Shown: in pieces, positions 16,000 through 26,737 of the stretch
Layout of the letters: every line of letters begins with the position of its first letter
Position numbering within the stretch: the stretch's first letter is position 1
The notes under the pieces: model-generated
What the model saw: the letters and a program-made list of their open reading frames with translations, nothing else
The model's database searches: none
What the model was told of the DNA's origin: nothing
Position numbers and translations under genes: made by a program
Assembly: GCA_007571365.1 (NCBI GenBank)
Contig: RKRN01000192.1
Span: 1-37,687 of the forward strand
Direction: 5' to 3'
DNA length: 37,687 nucleotides
From: Candidatus Latescibacterota bacterium
GTDB lineage: Bacteria > Latescibacterota > UBA2968 > UBA8231

Positions 16000-17937
16000 A
16001 TGCCCGCCATAACCGCCAATATCCCGCTCAACGCGCCGGCCCATTGGGCTGTGTGGCAGCGCCGCCTCTTCGACGCCTTAGACCAAGCGGTGCCGCCCTT
16101 TCTCGACCACTTCACCCGCGAGGACGGCGAATTTATCTGGCAGGACGAGTGGGGCGGCGGTAGCCCGGATGATTTCTACGAGCCTTTTTTTAATTGGCCG
16201 CTCGTCTATCTGATGGGCGGCGGCGAGCACCTGTTGCATTTGGCCGACCGCCAGTGGGAGGCCATCACGCGCCAACTGACTCGCTTGGGCACAGTCAGCA
16301 AGGAATACGGCATCCGCGAAGACCAGATGCACCAAGCCGAAAGCGATGTCTGCTTTTATCACTTGTGCCTAGCCCACCCCAAGGCCCCGCGGCGCGTTGA
16401 ACGGGCCTGTCGCTTTGCTGGTTTTTACCTCAACGAAGACCCGGAAGCACAAAACTACGACCCCGAGCACAAAATCCTGCGCTCGGGCCTCAACGGCAGC
16501 CACGGTCCTTACTTCGCCCCGCTGGCCGAGCGCGACCAACAAAGCTACAACCCCTTGGGCAGCAGCATGGAAGTGTACGATCTGCCCTTTTTCGACTTGC
16601 CTGGCATCACTGGTGTGCAGGACTTGGCCGACCCGGCCAAAGCCCGCCTGATGGGACAGACCTTGTTCGACCGCTGGCGTCAGGGCGACACGCCGACCAA
16701 TTTGGCCGTCACCTCGTTGGCGACCAACGCCTTCCTGATCACCGGCGACGAAAAATACCGCGCTTGGGCGGTGGAATACACCGACGCTTGGGTGGAACGG
16801 GCCCAAGCCAATGGCGGCCTGTTGCCGGACAACGTCGGTCTTTCCGGCCAAGTGGGCGAGTACTGCGCTGGCAACTGGTATGGCGGGCGCTACGGCTGGA
16901 CTTTTCCGCACGGTTTTTTGACGTTGCAAAAGGCCACCCTCGACGCGGCGGCCAACGCCTACCTGTTGACCCGCGACCGCGCCTATCTCGACCTGCCGCG
17001 CCAGCAGATGGACCGCATCTTGGAACAAGGGCGGATGGAGGATATCCGCGACCAGTACATGAGCGTGGCCGAGCGCTGGGCGAGCCAGTTTGCCGCCATG
17101 GGCGCAAAGCGCGAAACCTTTTTAGTGCCCTACCGCTACGGCGATGCCGGTTGGTTCGACTGGCAGCCTATGAGTCCGGTGTACCCGGTGACGCTGTGGA
17201 ACCTGTCTATGGACGACGGCGACTGGGAGCGCATGGAGGCCCTTCGGCACAAAGAAGCGTTCGACTGGGCCGCGGTGTTTCCCTTTCACAACAAAGAGGA
17301 CTCGGGCCACGAGGCTCCTTGGGTGCGCTTTTTGGCCGGGGCCAACCCGACCTATCCAGAGCAAATGCTACAGGCCACCTACCAAGTGGCAGGCCGACGC
17401 TTGGCTCAACTGCGTGCCGACCAAGACGTGGGCACCCGCCATCACGTCCACCACTGGCAATGGGGCAATCCCGTCTCCTCTGAAGCGCTCATCCAACTCA
17501 CTATGGGCGGTCCGCAACCCATCTACAACGGCGGCCTGCTGCACACGCGCCTGCGCTACTTTGACGCCCAGGGCCGCCGCCCCGGCCTGCCCGCAGACGT
17601 CGGGGCCTTGGTGGAAAAGCTCGAAGCGAGCCGCACGGTCGTGCGCTTGGTCAATTTGAACCACAACGAGGGCCGGGAACTGGTCATTCAGGGCGGTGCT
17701 TTTGGCGAGCACCGCTTTGGCCGGGCTGCGTATCAAAGCCGCACTAGTGAGTACCCGGGCTGGCTGGGCGGCTATGCTGGCACGTATGCGGCACCGCCCT
17801 TGGCGACTGAGGAGTGCCAAATAGCTGTCGATAGCAAGCACCTAAGCATCGCCTTACCGCCCCATTGCGAAATCACCCTCGATTTGGAGACCCAGCGCTA
17901 CTTCAATGAGCCGTCGCACCATGCCGGGCCGTTTTAG
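16000..17937 (+). CDS. Hypothetical protein, probable alpha/alpha-toroid (glycosidase-like) fold
   Basis: I do not recognise a named family for this 645-residue protein. It has no signal peptide or membrane segment. It is rich in aromatic residues and in helix pairs with motifs of (alpha/alpha)6-barrel carbohydrate enzymes: FNWPLVYLMGGGEHLL, GIREDQMHQAESDVCFYHL, NWYGGRYGWTFPHGF, then DYxxVAERW-like stretches. A strand-rich C-terminal region follows (after about residue 540). That pattern suggests a cytoplasmic enzyme acting on sugars or uronates, which is inference. The frame extends far upstream to 15706, but AGGAG at 15988-15992 lies seven bases before ATG 16000, and the upstream part is the antisense of the COX2-like gene, so 16000 is chosen. 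Confidence 0.75.
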   Translation: MPAITANIPLNAPAHWAVWQRRLFDALDQAVPPFLDHFTREDGEFIWQDEWGGGSPDDFYEPFFNWPLVYLMGGGEHLLHLADRQWEAITRQLTRLGTVSKEYGIREDQMHQAESDVCFYHLCLAHPKAPRRVERACRFAGFYLNEDPEAQNYDPEHKILRSGLNGSHGPYFAPLAERDQQSYNPLGSSMEVYDLPFFDLPGITGVQDLADPAKARLMGQTLFDRWRQGDTPTNLAVTSLATNAFLITGDEKYRAWAVEYTDAWVERAQANGGLLPDNVGLSGQVGEYCAGNWYGGRYGWTFPHGFLTLQKATLDAAANAYLLTRDRAYLDLPRQQMDRILEQGRMEDIRDQYMSVAERWASQFAAMGAKRETFLVPYRYGDAGWFDWQPMSPVYPVTLWNLSMDDGDWERMEALRHKEAFDWAAVFPFHNKEDSGHEAPWVRFLAGANPTYPEQMLQATYQVAGRRLAQLRADQDVGTRHHVHHWQWGNPVSSEALIQLTMGGPQPIYNGGLLHTRLRYFDAQGRRPGLPADVGALVEKLEASRTVVRLVNLNHNEGRELVIQGGAFGEHRFGRAAYQSRTSEYPGWLGGYAGTYAAPPLATEECQIAVDSKHLSIALPPHCEITLDLETQRYFNEPSHHAGPF

Positions 17938-17955
17938 GCCATTGATCCGCTATTT

Positions 17956-17990
17956 TTGACAGATTTACGATAGAATCGTAAATTCGCTAG
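17956..17990 (+). promoter_or_regulatory. Palindrome-bearing, apparently leaderless promoter of the DUF4143 ATPase gene
   Basis: TTGACA (17956-17961, perfect -35) is followed after exactly 17 bases by TAAATT (17979-17984, four of six -10 matches). Between and overlapping them is a perfect 19-base inverted repeat TTTACGAT-AGA-ATCGTAAA (17964-17982). Six bases after the -10 box comes the ATG at 17991, so the transcript would start at or next to the start codon, and no Shine-Dalgarno is present. The palindrome position suggests repression by a dimeric DNA-binding protein, possibly autoregulation. Confidence 0.6.
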
Positions 17991-19181
17991 ATGATTAGGC
18001 GCATCCTACAACAGTATCTTTTGCGCGATGCCCGCTTGTATCCGGTGCTTACCCTCACCGGCCCGCGCCAGTCTGGAAAGACGACCTTAGCCAGAACGAC
18101 CTTTCCCCAGCATAGCTACTACTCCTTGGAAGATCCCGACCAACGCATCTTTGCCCTAGAGGATCCCCGAGGGTTTCTCGACCAACTTGACGGCCCGGTC
18201 ATTTTGGATGAAGTCCAACGGGTGCCCGAATTGTTTTCCTACATCCAGAGCAGTGTTGACGTGGACGATAGCACGGGCCGGTTTGTGCTAACTGGTTCGC
18301 AGAATTTTCTGCTCATGGATCGCATTGTGCAGACGTTGGCCGGCCGTTGCGCCGTCCTGTACCTGCTGCCGTTTTCGCGTACCGAACTCGAAGGTCAAGC
18401 CCAGCCAGCCCCCGAAACTCCTGCGACGTTATTTGCCAGTCGCAAGACTCAGCTCCAGCTATGGCAGGTCCTCTACACCGGCTTCTATCCGCGGATTCAC
18501 GATCAGCGCATCCCGCCGGCGATATGGCTTCCTGACTATGTACAAACCTATCTCGAACGCGATGTGCGTTCGCTGGTCAATATCGGCAATCTAGATACTT
18601 TTGAGCGCTTTTTGGCTTTGTGCGCCGGTCGGGTCGGGCAGGTACTCAATTGCGCGGCGCTAGCCAGCGATTGCGGCATCGCCGTAGATACGGCGCGGCG
18701 TTGGATATCCGTTTTGAAAACTAGTTTTGTCGTCTTTCTGTTGCCGCCGCACCACCGCAACTTCAATAAGCGGCTGATCAAAAGTCCCAAGCTGTACTTC
18801 TACGACACCGGTCTCGCCTGTTATTTGCTGGGCATAAAAGACCCCCAAGTGCTGCCCACTCATCCATTGCGCGGTCCCCTTTTTGAAAATTACCAAGTAG
18901 CCGAAGTGGCTAAGGCCTTCCACCATCACCGCCAGAAGCCCCCGCTGTATTTTTGGCGCGACCGCACCGGCCACGAGGTTGATCTACTGGTGGAACAGGG
19001 ATCGACGCTCTATCCGATTGAGATCAAGTCTGGACAAACGGTCGGCTCTGATGCGTTCGCCGCGCTTATATGGTGGAGCCGCACTGCCGGACAGGATATT
19101 GCGAATGCCTCGTTGATCTACGGCGGCGACCGTGCGTACCGGCGCAATGGAGTGGCGGTGCGCCCGTGGTTTGCTGTTTGA
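17991..19181 (+). CDS. AAA-type ATPase with DUF4143 domain
   Basis: This 396-residue protein has Walker A GPRQSGKTT at residues 24-32, Walker B VILDEVQRVPELF near 67, and a sensor-like VLTGSQNF near 97. A DUF4143 region follows (YVQTYLERDVRSLVNIGN, then FYDTGLACYLLGI). The C-terminus contains GHEVDLLVEQ and YPIEIKSG, a PD-(D/E)xK-like nuclease pattern with Asp, Glu and Lys in order. The family is abundant in environmental bacteria and archaea, often as single transferable genes, and its biochemical role is unproven. The gene stands alone between a convergent kinase gene and an unrelated upstream gene. The start is fixed by the leaderless promoter described at 17956. Confidence 0.85.
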   Translation: MIRRILQQYLLRDARLYPVLTLTGPRQSGKTTLARTTFPQHSYYSLEDPDQRIFALEDPRGFLDQLDGPVILDEVQRVPELFSYIQSSVDVDDSTGRFVLTGSQNFLLMDRIVQTLAGRCAVLYLLPFSRTELEGQAQPAPETPATLFASRKTQLQLWQVLYTGFYPRIHDQRIPPAIWLPDYVQTYLERDVRSLVNIGNLDTFERFLALCAGRVGQVLNCAALASDCGIAVDTARRWISVLKTSFVVFLLPPHHRNFNKRLIKSPKLYFYDTGLACYLLGIKDPQVLPTHPLRGPLFENYQVAEVAKAFHHHRQKPPLYFWRDRTGHEVDLLVEQGSTLYPIEIKSGQTVGSDAFAALIWWSRTAGQDIANASLIYGGDRAYRRNGVAVRPWFAV

Positions 19182-19210
19182 TGCTTGGCACCGCGTCGCA
19201 AGCAATTCCC

Positions 19211-19834
19211 CTACAAAGCGGCTAGGACGGCGGCGACCTGTTCTTCAGTGGGCGTGCTGCCGTCGAGGATCAAATCTGCGTAGTGGGCAGTGGGCTGGAT
19301 GTGGCGGCGGTACATGGGGCGGACCTGATTTTGGTATTGGGCGCGGATCGAAGCGGGAGAACGGCCGCGCTCGACGCGATCGCGGGCGAGGCGGCGTTCC
19401 AAGCAGAGCGCGTCGCTGGCAGTGACGAAGAGGCGCAGGTGGTAGAGGGCGTTGATGTCGGGCCAGTAGAGGGCAAAGAGGCCCTCGACGAGCAGGAAAT
19501 CGGTGGGGGTGAGGCTGTGTTGGTTGGCTTGGCGCGTGTGGGTGACAAAGTCGTACACCGGGATTTTGACGCAGTGGCCAGCGGCGAGTTGGCGGAGATC
19601 TTCGGTGAGACGCTGGTGATCGAGCGCCGCGGGGGCGTCGAAGTTGACGCCGGCTCTCGCGGCTGGGGCGAGGGCGGCTAAGTCGCGGTAGTACGCATCG
19701 AGGGACAGCACGGTGGCTGGGCCGGGCAGGCGAGTCTGGAGGGCGCGGGCGAGCGTGGTCTTGCCCGCACCAGAGGGGCCGGCTAAGCCGATGATTTTGG
19801 CATGGGGCTGCATTCTTGACTCGTGAGATGCCAT
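19211..19834 (-). CDS. Uridine kinase-like P-loop phosphotransferase
   Basis: This 207-residue cytoplasmic kinase resembles uridine/cytidine kinase (Udk) or phosphoribulokinase-type proteins. Walker A is GLAGPSGAGKTTLA near residue 16. LSLDAYYRDL near 43 carries the general-base Asp seen in Udk, and NFDAPAALD near 65 corresponds to the NFDHPxAxD motif. LLVEGLFAL is the Walker B-like strand, and RRLARDRVERGR near 150 is the lid with arginines. Family length is about 210, so it looks complete. Either ATG 19834 or ATG 19813 could start it; neither has a clear ribosome binding site. Its likely job is nucleoside salvage, transferring ATP phosphate to uridine or cytidine. Confidence 0.8.
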   Translation of the reverse strand: MASHESRMQPHAKIIGLAGPSGAGKTTLARALQTRLPGPATVLSLDAYYRDLAALAPAARAGVNFDAPAALDHQRLTEDLRQLAAGHCVKIPVYDFVTHTRQANQHSLTPTDFLLVEGLFALYWPDINALYHLRLFVTASDALCLERRLARDRVERGRSPASIRAQYQNQVRPMYRRHIQPTAHYADLILDGSTPTEEQVAAVLAAL

Positions 19835-19852
19835 TTATAAGTTCAAAAAGAC

Positions 19853-19883
19853 AGGACTGCGGTGCAATTCCCCGCTCAGTCCT
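19853..19883. other. Inverted repeat between divergent udk-like gene and methyltransferase remnant
   Basis: AGGACTG (19853-19859) and CAGTCCT (19877-19883) can pair, with an inner CGG/CCG match at 19860-19862 and 19872-19874. No T-run follows on either strand, so it is not a standard terminator. It could be an operator or attenuator, or chance. Confidence 0.3.
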
Positions 19884-19918
19884 ATTGGGGTCAAAAAATA
19901 TGCAGAAAGGAAGAGCCA

Positions 19919-20185
19919 ATGAACCGAATCGGACCTTTTCCAATCAATAAAACCCACGAAGGCGACTGTTTAGACCTGATCCCGCAGCTTCCAGACGAGT
20001 CCATACATATAGTTGTGACGAGTCCGCCCTATTGGGGGCAAAGGCACTCAGAAGGGATCGGTATCGAAAAAGACCCGAGGGATTACCTGCGGTTTCTCAC
20101 GCAAGCCTTTGTAGAAGTTTTACCCAAGCTGAGGCCGGAAGGGATTCTTTGGATCAATCCGCAGTTCACTTCCAGCTTTGGGTAA
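19919..20185 (+). pseudogene. N-terminal fragment of an SPPY-class DNA methyltransferase
   Basis: These 88 codons start at ATG 19919 with AAGGAAG at 19907-19913. The sequence shows EGDCLDLIPQLPDESI, then VVTSPPYWGQR, the motif IV of beta-class N4-cytosine/N6-adenine methyltransferases, and LPKLRPEGILWIN. In intact enzymes 200 or more residues follow, including the AdoMet-binding motif. Here family similarity ends at WIN (about 20157) and a stop comes ten codons later. It is a truncated remnant wedged between the kinase gene and polX. A short copy of the motif IV codons precedes the start at 19881-19895 (see findings). Confidence 0.75.
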
Positions 20186-20294
20186 AGTCTAAGCGAGCAT
20201 ACTCTCTTTCGACCTGCTCAGGCTTAAGTCGGGCCTCTTGGCGAAATGTTTGTAGTCGCCGAAAAAGCTGTGGGAGGTAATCGCTACGGGTCAT
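20166..20294 (-). CDS. Small hypothetical ORF (42 aa) directly after polX
   Basis: ATG at 20294 follows the polX stop by one base (TGATATG), so ribosomes ending polX could re-initiate here; no Shine-Dalgarno is seen. The 42 residues are charged and helical (MTRSDYLPQLFRRLQTF, then QEARLKPEQVEREYARLDF) and match nothing I recognise. Its 3' end overlaps the methyltransferase remnant, so it may be the surviving start of a gene cut by that insertion. Part of it (20207-20223) resembles the dispersed TTTCGACAGGCTCAGG repeat seen at 31840, which weakens the case for a real protein. Confidence 0.35.
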   Translation of the reverse strand: MTRSDYLPQLFRRLQTFRQEARLKPEQVEREYARLDFTQSWK

Positions 20295-20295
20295 A

Positions 20296-21987
20296 TCAGC
20301 GGCGGAACCAAGCGGCAATGGCTGGGCGGCTGAGCGCGTTGGGGATGTCGGCCGCGCGCAGCCAGCCCTTGCGGGCGATGCCGATGCCGTAGCCGAGATG
20401 GTCTAGGCCGGCGATGCTGTGGGCGTCGGTGTTGACGGCGATTTGCACGCCGTGGTCGCGCGCTTTTTTGACGTGCCGCCAGTCGAGGTCGAGCCGCGCT
20501 GGATGGGCGTTGATTTCGAGGGCGACTCCACAGCGGGCGGCCGCTTCGATGATCGAGTCGATATCGACGGCGTAACCGGCGCGGTTGAGGAGCAAGCGCC
20601 CGGTGGGATGGCCGACGATGGTGGCGGCTGGGTGTTCGATGGCGCGGACGATGCGAGCGGTCATAGCGTCGCGGCTCAGGTTGAACTGCGAATGAACCGA
20701 GATGACCACGAAATCGAACTGGGCAAGCAGGCTGTCGTCGTAGTCGAGCGAGCCGTCGCCGAGGATATCCGACTCAATGCCCTTGAAGATGCGGAAGGGG
20801 GCCAATTCCTCGTTGAGCCGGTCGATTTCTTCCCACTGGCGCTGGACTTGGGCAACGCCAAGCCCACCGGCGTAGGCCGCAGTCTGACTGTGGTCGGCAA
20901 TGCCCAGGTACTCAAAGCCGCGTTCTTGCACGGCGCGAGCCATGGCCTCTAGACTGTCGGCTCCATCCGAATAGGTCGAATGCACGTGGAGCATACCGCG
21001 CATGTCGGCGGCCGTTACTAGCTCGGGCAGCGCAGCGGCGGCGGCCTCGATCTCACCTTGGTTTTCGCGCAACTCCGGCGGGATGTAGGCAAGGCCCAAG
21101 GCGGCGAACAAAGCCGCTTCATCCGCGCATTCAATGCGTTCATCGTTGCGCCAGAGTCCGCGTTGGTTGAGGACTAGGCCGCATTCGGCGGCCTTGGCGC
21201 ACAGGGCGGCGCGGTGTGCCTCGCTGCCTGTGTAGTAGTGTAGAGCCGCCGCGAAGGCACCTTCTGAGACTACATGCAGGTTGGCTTGCAGCCCGTTGGT
21301 CAGCCGTCCGGCGTACGGCGCGATGACTTCGGCTATATCCGGGTGAGCCGCAAAAGCCGCCGTCGCGGCCGCGGTGTCGGGAGTGCTGATTGCGAAGTCG
21401 AGCTGTTGGACTGTCTCGCGCGCTCGGCGCAACGCTCCGGCGACGGCGAGGTACTGCGCGTAGGGGCGCAAGACGGCGAGCAAGCTTTGGGCGCTTTGGT
21501 GGGCAGTATCGACGCGACAATGCCCGGCGTGGGCGCGAATGAACTCGACGCCCTTGAGAATGTTAGCTTGCGTTTTGGCGCCGAAGCCCTTGAGAGTGGC
21601 GAGTTGGCCGTTGCGACAGGCTTGTTCGAGGGCGGCGAGGGTTTCAATGCCGAGGGCCTTGCGGATGGCGACGATCTTGCGCGGCCCCAAGCCCGGGACC
21701 CGCAGCATGTCGAGCAGGCCCTCGGGCGTTGCGGCCCGCAGCTTTTCATAGGCTTGGGCCGTGCCGGTGTTAGCGAACTCGATCACTAGTTCAGCCACGC
21801 TGTCGCCGATGCCTTTGACCGAGGTCAGGGCCCCGGCGGCGAGCAGTTCGTCGAGGGGGGTGGTTAGGGTTTCGAGGGCGCGCACGGCGTTGGCGTAGGC
21901 GCGCACCCGAAAGGAGGAAGCACCGCTGAGTTCGAGGAGGGTGGCGTACTCTGCGACAAAATCTGCTGCGTTGCGGGCCGTTATCAT
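20296..21987 (-). CDS. polX: PolX-type protein: DNA polymerase beta-like plus PHP phosphoesterase, polymerase site degenerate
   Basis: This 563-residue protein has full PolX length and domain order. Helix-hairpin-helix elements lie near 55-65 (VKGIGDSVAE) and 97-105 (VPGLGPRK), then the Pol beta palm (about 160-310), then the C-terminal PHP domain from about 330. The PHP metal ligands are all visible: HVHSTYSDG (334-342), ADHSQ (364-368), GIESDIL, ISVHSQF, VGHPTG, EINAHP and NTDAH. The palm is degenerate: AGALRRARETVQQLDF has Gln195 where the first catalytic Asp belongs (only Asp197 remains), and GLQANLHVV has Asn236 in place of the third Asp. So 3'-5' exonuclease or phosphoesterase activity is likely kept and nucleotide transfer is probably lost. 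Start ATG 21987 overlaps the cysQ stop by four bases, so the two are coupled. Confidence 0.88.
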   Translation of the reverse strand: MITARNAADFVAEYATLLELSGASSFRVRAYANAVRALETLTTPLDELLAAGALTSVKGIGDSVAELVIEFANTGTAQAYEKLRAATPEGLLDMLRVPGLGPRKIVAIRKALGIETLAALEQACRNGQLATLKGFGAKTQANILKGVEFIRAHAGHCRVDTAHQSAQSLLAVLRPYAQYLAVAGALRRARETVQQLDFAISTPDTAAATAAFAAHPDIAEVIAPYAGRLTNGLQANLHVVSEGAFAAALHYYTGSEAHRAALCAKAAECGLVLNQRGLWRNDERIECADEAALFAALGLAYIPPELRENQGEIEAAAAALPELVTAADMRGMLHVHSTYSDGADSLEAMARAVQERGFEYLGIADHSQTAAYAGGLGVAQVQRQWEEIDRLNEELAPFRIFKGIESDILGDGSLDYDDSLLAQFDFVVISVHSQFNLSRDAMTARIVRAIEHPAATIVGHPTGRLLLNRAGYAVDIDSIIEAAARCGVALEINAHPARLDLDWRHVKKARDHGVQIAVNTDAHSIAGLDHLGYGIGIARKGWLRAADIPNALSRPAIAAWFRR

Positions 21988-22769
21988 GGTTTTTGCTCGT
22001 GCATCAGGTGGAGAATGTGCGCCACCAGCGAGGCGTTGCCAGCGGCGAGTCCGCCGGGGATGAGGGGGTCGGCTTGGTTATAGGTGCGCACGTGGCGGTC
22101 GCAGGTGTGCATGAGGCCGCCGGCCTCGCGCACCAGCAGGTCGCCCGCGCAAACGTCCCACTCGTTTTTGTCTTGGATGCTAAAGTTGAGATCGCAGGCC
22201 CCGGCCGCTACTAAGGCCAGTTTGTAGGCGACGCTGCCGACCGGGCGGATTGCGCCGAGGTGCGAGCAAAAAGGGTCAATCCCACCGCGTTTGGTCTCGC
22301 TGCGGCTGACGACGGCCGTGGCTTGACTGAGGGATTGGACCTCGCTGCAAAATACGCGCTGACCATTGCGAAAAGTGCCGCTGCCAGAGACGGCGGCAAA
22401 GACTTCGGCCCGAGCGGGATTAAAAATAACCGCTAGGGTCGGCTCGCCTACTTCGACCAAGGCCACGGCGACCACGTATTCGGGAATGCCGGCGACGAAC
22501 TCGCGGGTCCCGTCGATGGGATCGACGATCCACACGGCTTCTTTTTTGAGACGTTGGCGGTCGTCAACGGTCTCTTCGGAGAGCCAGCCGCAGTCTGGGC
22601 GCAGATCGCGCAGGGCTTGCTTGAGGTAGGCGTCGGCTTGGAGATCGGCCGCGGTCAGCGGATCGTTCCGGTCTTTGTAGGTGACCTCAAGGGGGCCGCC
22701 GAAATAGTGCAAGGTCAGTGCCCCGGCTTCGCGGGTGGCTGCTATGGCTTGTTGGAGTTGGGTCTGCAT
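21984..22769 (-). CDS. cysQ: 3'(2'),5'-bisphosphate nucleotidase CysQ / inositol monophosphatase family
   Basis: This 261-residue Mg-dependent phosphatase has YKDRNDPLTAADLQAD near 32, the metal-binding WLSEE near 63, the family signature WIVDPIDGTREF near 79, and EWDVCAGDLLVREAGG near 208. The REF ending of the signature and overall length favour CysQ, which removes the 3'-phosphate from PAP during sulfate assimilation or RNA turnover, over inositol monophosphatase. No other sulfate-assimilation gene is near. PAP inhibits some exonucleases, so co-translation with the PHP/PolX protein is an interesting pairing. The promoter should lie in the 22770-22870 interval shared with the divergent gene. 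Confidence 0.85.
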   Translation of the reverse strand: MQTQLQQAIAATREAGALTLHYFGGPLEVTYKDRNDPLTAADLQADAYLKQALRDLRPDCGWLSEETVDDRQRLKKEAVWIVDPIDGTREFVAGIPEYVVAVALVEVGEPTLAVIFNPARAEVFAAVSGSGTFRNGQRVFCSEVQSLSQATAVVSRSETKRGGIDPFCSHLGAIRPVGSVAYKLALVAAGACDLNFSIQDKNEWDVCAGDLLVREAGGLMHTCDRHVRTYNQADPLIPGGLAAGNASLVAHILHLMHEQKP

Positions 22770-22818
22770 GAGAAAATTTGAAAATAGGGGTTAAAGTTAG
22801 GAAAGCAATGGGCCGCAT

Positions 22819-22848
22819 TTGACAAGGCGAAGCGGCGTCGGGTAGATT
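22819..22848 (+). promoter_or_regulatory. Sigma70-type promoter of the 22886 gene
   Basis: TTGACA at 22819-22824 is a perfect -35 box. TAGATT at 22843-22848 follows after 18 bases and matches four of six -10 positions. Transcription would begin near 22855, about 30 bases before the chosen start codon. Confidence 0.55.
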
Positions 22849-22885
22849 GAGAAGGCGGAATTGACAACTTCAGATGAGGTGGGAC

Positions 22886-23512
22886 ATGCGTTGGATACTA
22901 TGGATTTGGCTGCCGGCGATCCTGCTGGTGGTACGCGGGACCGAAGCGGCCATGGCGGCCGAACAAGTGCGGAGCCTGCTGCAAGAGATGCAGGCCGAAG
23001 CGGCGTGGGGCGAAGCCGTGTTTACCGATGGCCGGGTGCGCTCGTTGCGCGTGCAGGAGCTTGCGGCGGATTCGGTGGCGGTCGTCGAGGTCGTCGGTGC
23101 CTTGCAGGAGCGGGAAGCCGCGTATGCGCTGGCCGAAATTCGCTCGTTGCGTACGCTGGGGCCGCAGCGCATTCAGGTGCGCCACGCCGCGTACCAGCAG
23201 CCCAAGTCCGGGCTGTTGGCCTTCCTGCTGGAGATTCCCGTGCCGGGCGCGGGCTATTTCTACATCGGCGAGCACAAACAGGGGCTCGCGCTCATGGGGT
23301 TGACGGTCGCGGCGATAGGGACGGCCTCTCTGACGGGGGCGGATACCGCGGCTGGTTGGGTGCCGCTGTCGGCGTGGGTAAAGATCGCGTCGTTGGCCCA
23401 CCTGCGCGACCAAGTCCAGGCTATCAACATGTTGGCCAAGAACGTGGAACTGGGGGCTCTACCCGGGCGCGAAGCCGCCGTCCCCGCCTTGCGGCTGAAG
23501 CTAGATTTTTAG
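22886..23512 (+). CDS. Exported membrane protein of unknown function with TM2-like hairpin
   Basis: This 208-residue protein starts at ATG 22886, six bases after GAGG (22876-22879); an in-frame ATG at 22874 lies too close to any ribosome binding site. A signal peptide (ILWIWLPAILLVV, cleavage near AMAAEQ) precedes a mixed region of about 90 residues with short strands (GEAVFTDGRVRSLRVQELA). Then comes a membrane hairpin beginning FLLEIPVPGAGYFYIGEHKQ, which resembles TM2 and DUF5683-type proteins where P-G-x-G-x-x-Y-x-G precedes the helix pair. I do not know a function. It has its own promoter and terminator, so it is a single-gene unit. Confidence 0.7.
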   Translation: MRWILWIWLPAILLVVRGTEAAMAAEQVRSLLQEMQAEAAWGEAVFTDGRVRSLRVQELAADSVAVVEVVGALQEREAAYALAEIRSLRTLGPQRIQVRHAAYQQPKSGLLAFLLEIPVPGAGYFYIGEHKQGLALMGLTVAAIGTASLTGADTAAGWVPLSAWVKIASLAHLRDQVQAINMLAKNVELGALPGREAAVPALRLKLDF

Positions 23513-23552
23513 TCGCCGAAACTATCCGCTCAACTCCGACCGATGCTTTTAG

Positions 23553-23581
23553 AATACCGGCCTCTGCGGAGGCCGGTATTT

Positions 23582-23592
<11 letters not shown>
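23553..23592 (+). terminator. Intrinsic terminator with perfect 12-bp stem
   Basis: AATACCGGCCTC (23553-23564) pairs perfectly with GAGGCCGGTATT (23569-23580) around a TGCG loop, and TTTATATTCT follows. It ends the + strand gene at 23512. The stop of the convergent RND gene lies at 23582-23584 within the T-tract; on the minus strand the stem is followed by CTAAAAGC, so termination in that direction would be weak. Confidence 0.85.
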
Positions 23593-26731
<3,139 letters not shown>

Positions 26732-26737
26732 GACGGG

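Noticed and set aside
19245-19943. 232-codon minus-strand frame overlapping the kinase gene
   Set aside because: Arg/Pro-rich frame-shifted reading; the kinase frame carries all P-loop and substrate motifs.
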